From UBA8199 sp964507045 (GTDB lineage: Bacteria > Verrucomicrobiota > Verrucomicrobiia > Limisphaerales > UBA8199): a DNA stretch of 64,000 nucleotides. Of this stretch, positions 1 to 7,187 are shown one piece after another. Position numbers and translations under genes: made by a program. Every line of letters starts with the position of its first letter. The stretch's first letter is position 1. Below the pieces are notes generated by a model that saw nothing but the letters and a program-made list of their open reading frames with translations, did no database searches and was not told the origin of the DNA. The DNA is taken from assembly GCA_964507045.1 (NCBI GenBank), contig CAZDOO010000024.1, positions 1 through 64,000 of the forward strand. The letters are read 5' to 3'.

Positions 1-140
1 CACCGTTGAACCTCTGCAAAGTTTGCAGAGGTTCAACGGTGAGGATACGGTGAGGTGACGGTGAGGTGAGCCAGCAGAGAGGGGGTATTACCCGGGCCGG
101 AGCAGGCATTCATGACCGCCCGGACCGGCCAATCCCACAG
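1..140. repeat. 11-bp-unit hairpin repeat, copy 1 (left part; continues at 404-438)
   Basis: Positions 1-20 and 22-41 are perfect reverse complements, giving a 20-bp stem with a 1-base loop. The right arm continues as 11-bp units of the type ACGGTGAGGAT up to about 67. The left outer arm lies outside the window. The following tail (68-140, then 404-438) matches 57435-57547, so copies 1 and 3 share about 180 bp once the MITE at 141-398 is removed. No coding signal is seen. Confidence 0.85.
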
Positions 141-398
141 GAGGGTGTTCCGAAATTCAAACCTGCCATTCTTGATTCTATTGGCTGAAATGCATCAGTC
201 CGGAAACGGCTCCCGTGCTTGGCAGGTCATCACAGTGCTGCCGCGGAAGTGCATTTTGTGTCGGTCCTGCAAGGGTCGCCCCGCTCACTGTGCCTATCCC
301 TTCGAGCCTACCCTGTTCTGCGCTGGCCCTCCCACCCTCACTTTTTGCGCTCATGTGCCTGCGGTACCGGCACATGCTCTGAATTTCGGAACACCCTC
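141..398. mobile_element. 258-bp MITE with 18-bp perfect TIRs and 5-bp target duplication
   Basis: The left end GAGGGTGTTCCGAAATTC (141-158) is the exact reverse complement of 381-398. The element is flanked by the direct repeat CACAG (136-140 and 399-403). The related repeat at 57368-57547 has the uninterrupted site (CAGAG at 57508-57512 followed directly by GAATTCACG), so this is a filled/empty pair. I see no transposase inside; the interior open frames look random. The parent family is not assigned. It lies about 200 bp upstream of the polyphosphate kinase gene and could affect its transcription. Confidence 0.85.
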
Positions 399-606
399 CA
401 CAGGAATTCACGGATTCCCTGTGGGGGATGGAATTGGCAGCGGTCAAACCAGACGATCAAGCTGCCGAATGAACCCGGTGCTCCGGGGGCGGTTTCAAAC
501 GCGCCCCCTTCAGCCTTGGCATTCCCCCGGCATCCCTTACAGTGCTCGCGTTGCTGGCTGCGAGCCTAAGCGTCCGCCCGGCCCGGTGCAAACGACCAAG
601 GAAGCT

Positions 607-1488
607 ATGAAAAGAACGGAATTAGTTAAACGCTATCGTATTGCCGACAATCACAAGTTTCGCCTGGCAGACATCAGCCCTGCGGACACCTGGAAGCTCA
701 AGTCTAAAGACCAGGCCCAGGAATGGCTGGCGAAAGGCACCGCCCGCCTGAGCGAGTTGCAGGACAAGCTTTATGCCCAGGACCAATGGGCGCTCCTGCT
801 CATCTTCCAGGCCATGGATGCCGCCGGCAAGGACGGCACCATCAAACACGTCATGTCCGGCGTCAATCCGCAGGGCTGCGAAGTCTGCGCCTTCAAAACG
901 CCCTCGGCCGAAGAGTTGGACCATGATTTCCTGTGGCGCACCACCAGGCACCTGCCCGAACGCGGCCGCATCGGCATTTTCAACCGCTCCTACTACGAGG
1001 AAGTCCTGGTTGTGCGTGTCCATCCCGAGCTGCTGGCCCGCCAGAAGCTGCCGCCCACCCTCGTCACCAAGGACATTTGGCGCGAACGCTTTGACGACAT
1101 CAACGCCTTCGAGCGCTATGTGACCCGCAACGGCATCATCGTGCGCAAGTTCTTCCTCCACGTCTCCAAACCGGAGCAGCGCCAGCGCCTGCTCAGCCGC
1201 CTCGAACAGCCGGAGAAGAATTGGAAGTTCTCCCTCGATGATCTCCGTGAGCGTCAGAAGTGGGGCGCCTACATGCGCGCCTACGAAGACATGATCCGCC
1301 ATACTGCCACCGACTGCGCCCCGTGGCACGTCGTGCCCGCTGACCACAAATGGTTTACCCGCCTGGTGGTTGCTGAGGTGATTGTGGAAGCCCTGGAGTC
1401 TCTCGACCTGACCTACCCCAAGGTCAGCCGCGCCAAGCGCAAGGAACTGGCCGCCGTCCGCACGGCATTGAGGATTAACAAGGCGTAA
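607..1488 (+). CDS. ppk2: Polyphosphate kinase 2 family (PPK2) phosphotransferase
   Basis: 293 aa, the usual size for single-domain PPK2. These cytosolic enzymes transfer phosphate between polyphosphate and nucleotides. A Walker A-type segment (DAAGKDGT) sits near residue 70 and a Walker B/lid segment (IFNRSYYEEVL) near residue 125. The family pattern continues through the Trp-rich C-terminal part (KNWKFS, KWGAYMRAYEDM, HVVPADHKW). The ATG at 607 is preceded by AAGGAA at good spacing. The frame is open back to 112, but that part lies in repeat and MITE DNA and has no family similarity. Whether it uses AMP, ADP or GDP cannot be read from the sequence. It stands alone, followed by the eroded efflux island. 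Confidence 0.9.
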   Translation: MKRTELVKRYRIADNHKFRLADISPADTWKLKSKDQAQEWLAKGTARLSELQDKLYAQDQWALLLIFQAMDAAGKDGTIKHVMSGVNPQGCEVCAFKTPSAEELDHDFLWRTTRHLPERGRIGIFNRSYYEEVLVVRVHPELLARQKLPPTLVTKDIWRERFDDINAFERYVTRNGIIVRKFFLHVSKPEQRQRLLSRLEQPEKNWKFSLDDLRERQKWGAYMRAYEDMIRHTATDCAPWHVVPADHKWFTRLVVAEVIVEALESLDLTYPKVSRAKRKELAAVRTALRINKA

Positions 1489-1515
1489 CCTGCTGCTCCC
1501 CCCGCGGGGCGCATC

Positions 1516-1815
1516 TCAGTGTTTGGAGGGGTCGCTGGCGGCGTGCGGGAATAGCAGGGGCCAGCGGTCATTGCGCCAAAAGGTCTCCAGACATATTAAC
1601 CCTTCATCCCCTGAGGTCGTCCAGAACTGCCCGGGCCGTTTGAACCGACATTGATACTGACGGCAGGTGGACTCAATCGCTCCGCTACCCATCGGCTCCC
1701 CCAGCTTGACTTCTTGAGGATAGTTCATCCGATGCAAGTTCGCTCCGAAATAGTTCAGTTCTCGTTGTACGGACTGCCGCTTCGCACGGCGCAGATGCCG
1801 GGCGACCGTCTTCAG
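1516..1815 (-). pseudogene. ISKra4-type transposase C-terminal remnant
   Basis: Reading the minus strand from about 1810 gives a continuous transposase-like tail containing KRQSVQRELNYF, then GEPMGSGAIESTCRQYQ, RFKRPGQFW and ETFWRN, ending at 1516. This is the conserved C-terminus I recognise from ISKra4-family transposases. Only about 100 residues remain; the catalytic N-terminal and central parts are missing, as are recognisable IS ends. It is fused directly to the truncated membrane-fusion-protein gene at about 1812-1816, which looks like a deletion or insertion scar. Confidence 0.7.
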
Positions 1816-2140
1816 GTCTGCGATCCGAAACGCACCTGCGTAATGCGTGCCGGAAAGGCCCAGTCGGCGTAAGCATCCACCGTAAACGTGACCTCCTGGC
1901 CCTCGCGCACCCGGCCCACGTCGGCCTCATCCACGTCCACTTGGAGTTCCATCTGGGTCAGGTCTTCCGCCAGTGTGAAGAGGGTCGGCGATTGGAATGA
2001 TGCGGCCACGGTCTGGCCAGGCTCGACGGCACGCTTTAGAAACACGCCGTTGATCGGCGACACGATGACCGCCTTGGAGACCTCGGTGCGGGCGACATTC
2101 AAGGCCGCCTGCGCCTGAGCGACCGAAGCGTGGGCATCCC
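1812..2140 (-). pseudogene. HlyD/MacA-type membrane fusion protein, internal fragment
   Basis: In-frame minus-strand translation gives an alpha-hairpin end (AHASVAQAQAALNVARTE), a lipoyl/barrel part (IVSPINGVFLKRAVEPGQTV) and a beta-barrel part (TQMELQVDVDEADVGRVREGQEV), ending at a stop in GSQT*. These are typical of periplasmic adaptors of MacAB-like efflux pumps. About 110 of roughly 400 residues remain. The N-terminus is replaced by a TetR gene head (junction near 2140) and the C-terminus by the transposase tail (junction near 1815). It cannot make a working adaptor. No partner ABC or RND pump gene is in the window. Confidence 0.75.
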
Positions 2141-2425
2141 CTTTCCGGCACGCTTCTCCACGACTTCCAGCGCATACAACCTCCGCTGGCCCAGCGGCAC
2201 TGATCGCCGCTTCAACACAGCCACGATCCGCTTCTCCTTGGTGCCGAAGTGGTAGTTGATGGCACCAAGATTCACTCCAGCCGCCCCGGTAATGTCACGG
2301 ACGGATACCGCATTCAAGCCGCGTTCAGCAGACAACCGTTCGGCCACGTCCAGCACGCGCTCGCGGGTTTCCGAAGAGCGTCGATCTTCCACCAACGCTG
2401 GCTCTGCAATTATGCTCTTTTGCAT
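2099..2425 (-). pseudogene. TetR/AcrR-family regulator, truncated N-terminal part
   Basis: The ATG at 2425 starts a 108-residue product. After about 20 residues it has a clear TetR helix-turn-helix (TRERVLDVAERLSAERGLNA, VSVRDITGAAGVNLGAINYHFG, near residues 15-55). The ligand-binding domain is cut after GKGMPTLRS, where the frame runs into membrane-fusion-protein DNA read out of frame. Full TetR proteins have about 190-220 residues. It lies 23 bp downstream of the transporter gene on the same strand. It might still bind DNA if dimerisation is not needed, but a remnant is more likely. Confidence 0.7.
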
Positions 2426-2448
2426 ATGAAGAATCGTATGAGCTGCCA

Positions 2449-3804
2449 TCACCTCAGCCGCGCACCCACGGGTGTCACCCGGGGCGCACCCGCCGCGTGC
2501 AGTTGAAATCCGCAGTAGGCCAGACAGCTCAGGGACATACACAGAGCCAGTCCCACGGCGTGTTTGAGGCCCGAGTGAGCAACGCACGGCGCGACCGGGC
2601 CTGCGATCAGGGCAAAAAGCAAAGTGTGGCTGAAGCCTTGCAGCGACGAAGCCAGCCCCTTGTGTTCCGGGAACAGGTCCAATGCTTGAATCGTGACCAC
2701 TGGCGCCAACAACGCAAAGCCGAAGGTGTAAACGGCCAGGGGCAGGACTGCCCACGGCACTCGCGGAGTGTGCCCAAGAACGGCGGCGATGCTGAAGACC
2801 GCACCCAGTGCCATCAAAGTGAAGCCATACTTCGCGAAACGGGCCGGAGGAAAGGCTCCGGCAAGCCGCCCACTCGCCGCCGAGCCAAGAATCATCCCGG
2901 ACACAATCGGCAGGAATAACCAGCCAAACTGCGTCGTGGACAAGCCCAGGACATTGATCACCACGTCCGAAGCCGTCGCCACGTAGAGCAGGAATCCGCC
3001 CCCGCCGAGGCCCAACGCCAGACACAGCAGCAGAAAACCGGGATGGCTCATGGTGCGCAGGTAAGATCGAAACAAAACTCCGGGATGGAACGACTGCCAC
3101 CGATGCCGGGGCAGGCTTTCCGGCAGGCCAATCTGGCAGACGCACCACAGTGCCGCGCCCATCATACCGAGAAAGACAAACGGTCCCCGCCATCCGAACC
3201 AAACATGCAACCAGCCGCCGAGAATCGGCGCGATTGCCGGCCCCAGCCCGCTGACCATCGTCACCTCCGACATGAACTTCTGCGCTTCCGCACCCTGGAA
3301 GCAATCGCGGATCAAGGCCCGGCTCACGATCATGCCTGCGCCGCCTGCCAGCCCCTGGATCACCCGCAGTCCGAGCAGCCAGGCGAAGGTTGGCGCCACG
3401 ACGCAACCCAGCGCCGTCACCGTATAAGCACCTAGCGACACCAGGATCACCCGCCGTCGCCCGAACGAATCCGACAGTGACCCATGAAACAGATTCATAC
3501 CCGCCAGGGCCGCCAGATAGAAGCTGAGAGTGGATTGGACTCTAATCTCGCTCACTCCAAAATGCGCCGCCATCGCGGGAAAGGAGGGGAAATACGTATC
3601 AATGGAAAACGGTCCCAGAGCGGCCAAGCCGGCGATGATCAGCGCTGTCCGTCGGCGCTTCACGAGCGACAGAGGGAAGTTAAGTGCCACCCCGGTGCCG
3701 TTCCGGATAGATGCCTCATCCGGACCGCTTCCGGCCAGCAATCCTTCGGCCACGCCCGACACCCGTTCGCGGGTGTCGGCTCTGGGCCCTGCCGCCCTTT
3801 TCAT
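2449..3804 (-). CDS. Bcr/CflA-type MFS drug transporter with TetR-like N-terminal extension
   Basis: From about residue 45 the protein is a 12-helix major facilitator of the Bcr/CflA drug-export subfamily: FSIDTYFPSFPAMA in helix 1, the loop 2-3 motif GSLSDSFGRRRVILV, and the helix 5 motif near GLGPAIAPILGGWL. It would be an inner-membrane proton-driven exporter. The ATG at 3804 starts with about 40 residues resembling a degraded TetR helix-turn-helix (ADTRERVSGVAEGLLAGSG...ASIRNGTG) that runs in frame into the transporter. A GTG at 3663 (VKRRRTAL) would give a normal transporter N-terminus, but I see no convincing Shine-Dalgarno there. Either an in-frame fusion after a deletion, or a relic upstream of the real start. 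Confidence 0.75.
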   Translation of the reverse strand: MKRAAGPRADTRERVSGVAEGLLAGSGPDEASIRNGTGVALNFPLSLVKRRRTALIIAGLAALGPFSIDTYFPSFPAMAAHFGVSEIRVQSTLSFYLAALAGMNLFHGSLSDSFGRRRVILVSLGAYTVTALGCVVAPTFAWLLGLRVIQGLAGGAGMIVSRALIRDCFQGAEAQKFMSEVTMVSGLGPAIAPILGGWLHVWFGWRGPFVFLGMMGAALWCVCQIGLPESLPRHRWQSFHPGVLFRSYLRTMSHPGFLLLCLALGLGGGGFLLYVATASDVVINVLGLSTTQFGWLFLPIVSGMILGSAASGRLAGAFPPARFAKYGFTLMALGAVFSIAAVLGHTPRVPWAVLPLAVYTFGFALLAPVVTIQALDLFPEHKGLASSLQGFSHTLLFALIAGPVAPCVAHSGLKHAVGLALCMSLSCLAYCGFQLHAAGAPRVTPVGARLR

Positions 3805-3844
3805 CGGTGCGGTGCATGTCTTCAGGTTCCTACGCACGCATGAG

Positions 3845-3860
3845 TCATACAGCCGTATGA
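3845..3860. promoter_or_regulatory. Perfect palindrome TCATAC-N4-GTATGA, candidate TetR operator
   Basis: Two 6-bp arms separated by AGCC lie 41-56 bp upstream of the ATG at 3804. TetR-family regulators usually bind short palindromes beside their own start. The half-site TCATAC also occurs just upstream of the second TetR head (minus strand, within 2423-2441), in a less symmetric context. The site is visible; its function is inferred. Confidence 0.4.
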
Positions 3861-4057
3861 ACTGCAGTCAACAGCGTTTTTCAAATCGGGTTGGACAGGC
3901 CCCTCGCCCCCCGCCCCGCCACGCGAAATCGGCCGGGCGAGTGGCACCACAGAACATCCGCTCTGCTGTTGGCGTAACAAGTCCCTTGCGTGTTGCGACC
4001 GGTGCCAGCACGGGCTATCCCGCCGTCAGCAACTCCGCCACGCCACGCCGGCTGAAC

Positions 4058-5512
4058 TTACCGCAGAACCCTGACCGCCTCAGCCGCAATATTCACGACA
4101 GCGCCAGGGAACAACCCGAGGTAGAGCATCCCGGCGATGCACCCGTAGATGGTAACACGGATAGTCCGTGAGACGGGGATAGGGGAGAGATCCGGCGCGT
4201 CGTCAGACCAGTAGATGGCTCGTACGACGCCGAAGTAGTAGTAGAGTGAAATCACCACGCCCGCCAGCGCCGTGAAGATCAGACAGTAGTAACCGGGGTG
4301 CGCGGGCGCTTGTTCGAGAACAGCCTTGAGGAGCAGAAACTTGCCGAAGAAGCCCGCCAGTGGCGGGATCCCCGCAAGCGAGGCCATGGCCAGGGTCATC
4401 GTCGCCGCCAACAGGGGCGAGCGCCGATGCAGCCCAGCCAAACCGCTGATGTCTTCGCCGTCCACATGGCGCAACGCGATGCAAATGACGGTGAACGCAG
4501 CCAGCACTGTGAACAGGTAGCCGCTCAGGTAGTAGAGAACCGCCGTCCGGCCCGCCGTGCTAAGAGCGGCGATGCCCAGGAGCAGATAGCCGGCGTGCGC
4601 TATGCTCGAATAACCGAGCAGTCGTTTGAGGTTGCGCTGCGGAATGGCGCAAAGGTTGCCGTAGAGAATCGAGGCGCCGGAAAGGATGATCAGCAGGTGA
4701 GACCATTGAACCGTGATGTCCGGCACGGCAATAAAGAGCACGCGGAGCAGCAGAGCGAAACCCGCCGCTTTGGAGCCAAGGGCGAGGAATGCGGTCACCG
4801 GCGTGGGCGCGCCCTGGTAAACATCCGGCGCCCAGATCTGGAACGGAAAAGCGGCGATCTTGAAGCCCAGCCCAGCCAGGACCAGGGCGAGGCCGAACAG
4901 GAAGACCTTGTTGCCGCCAAACTGCGCAGCCATTCCGACCAACGCGCCGAAGTTGAGCGTGTGCGACATCCCATAGACCAGCGCGATGCCGAACACCGTA
5001 AATCCGGCGGACAACGCGCCGATGATCAGATACTTCACGCCCGCCTCCAGGGAGGTAACCCGGGCGCGCTGGAAGCTGGTGAGGACATAGAACGTGACCG
5101 TGATCAGCTCAAGCGACACGAACAGCAGGGCGAAGTCGTTCACGGAGGAAGCGAATAGCATGCCCGACAGGGCGAACAGAACCAGAGCATAGAACTCGGT
5201 GATGCCGTCGGCGATGCGGTCGGCAAACTCCATTGAGAGAAGCAGGACGATGAGGGCGGCGAGCAGGAAGAAGCGTTTGAAGAAGAGCGCCAGAGCGTCC
5301 AGCGCGTACATCTGGCCAAAGGCGTACTGTAGCGGCCCGTCCGGTGACACCCGCACGCAGCACACGCTGTAGAGCAGAATCAACCCCACGCCCAGCGCAG
5401 CGGCGTAGCCGAGCTTGCGTTTGGCGGCCGGTGGCAGCCACAAATCCACGAGGATCAGCCCCAGGGCCAACGCCAGCACCAGCAATTCGTGACTGAGCAA
5501 GAGCAGGTTCAT
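4058..5512 (-). CDS. nuoN: NADH-quinone oxidoreductase subunit N
   Basis: 484 aa, very hydrophobic, about 14 predicted helices. This is one of the three antiporter-like proton-pumping subunits of the membrane arm. Family features include the helix 7/8 region GFKIAAFPFQIWAPDVYQGAP with its lysine, and the C-terminal GIPPLAGFFGKF loop. Its ATG overlaps the nuoM stop by one base (TGATG), indicating translational coupling. It is the last gene of the operon. The downstream efflux transporter on the same strand begins about 250 bp away, with no strong terminator in between. Confidence 0.95.
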   Translation of the reverse strand: MNLLLLSHELLVLALALGLILVDLWLPPAAKRKLGYAAALGVGLILLYSVCCVRVSPDGPLQYAFGQMYALDALALFFKRFFLLAALIVLLLSMEFADRIADGITEFYALVLFALSGMLFASSVNDFALLFVSLELITVTFYVLTSFQRARVTSLEAGVKYLIIGALSAGFTVFGIALVYGMSHTLNFGALVGMAAQFGGNKVFLFGLALVLAGLGFKIAAFPFQIWAPDVYQGAPTPVTAFLALGSKAAGFALLLRVLFIAVPDITVQWSHLLIILSGASILYGNLCAIPQRNLKRLLGYSSIAHAGYLLLGIAALSTAGRTAVLYYLSGYLFTVLAAFTVICIALRHVDGEDISGLAGLHRRSPLLAATMTLAMASLAGIPPLAGFFGKFLLLKAVLEQAPAHPGYYCLIFTALAGVVISLYYYFGVVRAIYWSDDAPDLSPIPVSRTIRVTIYGCIAGMLYLGLFPGAVVNIAAEAVRVLR

Positions 5513-7185
5513 CAGGGTTTGATTTCACCCGCCTTCGTTGCGAGGGGGTAGGTTGTCAGTGCCACCCGGGGCGACTGAGCCGGAGTGCGCACGTCCTCGG
5601 GCGCAGCGACGTGCGCAAGCAGTGAAGCCTGGGAGATTTCCAGCGCGCCGGATTGGACGGAAGCTACTGCGCCCGAGGACGGGAGCACTCCAGTGATGCG
5701 GGCAAGTTGGGCCTTCATCGGAATCACCTTCTCGTTCACGCTGAATTCAATTTTGTCAGTGAGCAGGCGGGGGAAGCAGCCGAAAACCAGCAGGCCGGCG
5801 AGCAGGAGGATGAAGGGGGCTTTGCGCCAGAGATGGGGGGCGTCCGCCACATTGGCCCACCGTTCCGGGAGCGGGCCATGCAACATCGCGCGGACTGCGC
5901 GCAGCATGTACACCGCGCCGATGATCAGCGCGCCCCAGCAGGCCAGGACCGTCACCAGTCGAAAACTCTGCCACACACCGAAGAAGACAGTGATCTCACC
6001 GGCAAAGTTCGCGAAGCCCGGCAGGCCGCAGCCGGCAAAAGCCGCCATCATCAGCGCTGCGCCGATGAACGGCAGGCGGCGGAGCAAACCGCCGAGCCGG
6101 TCCAGCTCCAGCGTGCCGGTCTGCTGATAGAGGTAGCCGCTCAGGCCAAACGTCAGCGCGGCGAGAAAGCCGTGCGCGATCATCACCAGCACCGCGCCCG
6201 TCACCCCGACGAGATTCAGGGCGGCAATGCCGAGGAATACAAAACCCATGTGCGCGACACTGGAATAGCCGACCAGACGGTTGAAGTCCTTCTGCCGCAT
6301 GGCAACCCAGCCGCAATAGAGAAGGTTCCCCAGGCACAGCCAGGCGAGGACCTGCATCCAGCCGCGCGCGGCATCCGGCAGCAGCGGCAGAGCGATGCGG
6401 ATCAGGCCGTAGAGGCCGAACTTCTTGAGCACGCCGGCATGGAGCATGGCGGTGGCAGTGGGGGCAGAACTGTAGCCCAGGGGCGCCCACGTGTGGAACG
6501 GCCAGAGCGAGACAAGGATGCCAAATCCAAACAGCAGCAACGGGAAGATGAAGTTCTGCACCCCGAGCGAGAGAGGATGCTGCCGGAGATGCTCGGCCAG
6601 CTTCGGAATGTCAAACGTGCCGGCGCCGGACTGCACGTAGAGCGCGATGAGCCCCACCAGCGCAATGAGCGCGCCGATGCTGAGATAGAGGGTGATTTGG
6701 AATGTGGCGTAGTTCTTCTGCTCGCCGCGTCCCCAGACGCCAATCATGATGAACGTGGGCACCAGAGCCAGTTCGTGGAAGAAATAGAAGAAGAACAGGT
6801 CGAGTGACGCGAAGGCGCCAAGGATGCCCCCCGCCATAACCAGCAGCAGGATGTAAAACTCCTTCTCGCGCTCCTTTATTTCCCAGGAAACGCCGGCCGC
6901 GGCGAAGGCGACGATGGCACCCATCAGAATCAGGCCGACGTTGATACCGTCCACGCCGACGTGGTAGCTGATGCCTAAAGCGTCCACCCAGGGCACCTGC
7001 TGCTCAAACTGGTAGCCGGGAGCGCCAATCTTGAACTGGAGGAACATCGTCAGCGCCAGCACAGCCGAAATGAATGTGGCCAGGATTGCAATGCCGCGTA
7101 TCACCGGCCGGAAGGTGCGCGGCACCAGCAGCAGAATAATTGCTGCAAGGAGCGGCCAGCCGAGAATGTAGGTGAGCGACGACAT
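5512..7185 (-). CDS. nuoM: NADH-quinone oxidoreductase subunit M
   Basis: 557 aa antiporter-like membrane subunit of complex I. The helix 5 motif with the conserved glutamate is visible (FFFYFFHELALVPTFIMIGVWG), as are the helix 7 LFGFGILVSLWPFHTWAPLGY region and GFANFAGEITVFFG. The ATG at 7185 (MSSLTYILGW) lies 2 bp after the nuoL stop. A longer frame reaches back to 7341, but that part is not hydrophobic and overlaps nuoL. The C-terminus has about 60 extra polar residues beyond the last helix. Confidence 0.95.
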   Translation of the reverse strand: MSSLTYILGWPLLAAIILLLVPRTFRPVIRGIAILATFISAVLALTMFLQFKIGAPGYQFEQQVPWVDALGISYHVGVDGINVGLILMGAIVAFAAAGVSWEIKEREKEFYILLLVMAGGILGAFASLDLFFFYFFHELALVPTFIMIGVWGRGEQKNYATFQITLYLSIGALIALVGLIALYVQSGAGTFDIPKLAEHLRQHPLSLGVQNFIFPLLLFGFGILVSLWPFHTWAPLGYSSAPTATAMLHAGVLKKFGLYGLIRIALPLLPDAARGWMQVLAWLCLGNLLYCGWVAMRQKDFNRLVGYSSVAHMGFVFLGIAALNLVGVTGAVLVMIAHGFLAALTFGLSGYLYQQTGTLELDRLGGLLRRLPFIGAALMMAAFAGCGLPGFANFAGEITVFFGVWQSFRLVTVLACWGALIIGAVYMLRAVRAMLHGPLPERWANVADAPHLWRKAPFILLLAGLLVFGCFPRLLTDKIEFSVNEKVIPMKAQLARITGVLPSSGAVASVQSGALEISQASLLAHVAAPEDVRTPAQSPRVALTTYPLATKAGEIKP

Positions 7186-7187
7186 GC

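Noticed and set aside
622..1347. Long open frame on the minus strand opposite the polyphosphate kinase
   Set aside because: Its product has the low-complexity hydrophobic/acidic make-up of antisense translation of a GC-rich gene; the plus strand has clear PPK2 motifs.
2099..3406. 435-codon minus-strand frame joining the TetR head to upstream DNA
   Set aside because: The part before 2425 lies across the MFS transporter in another frame; only the last 108 codons are TetR-like.
5653..6807. 384-codon plus-strand frame opposite nuoM
   Set aside because: Rich in Arg, Gln and Glu without any fold pattern; antisense of a certain membrane-protein gene.
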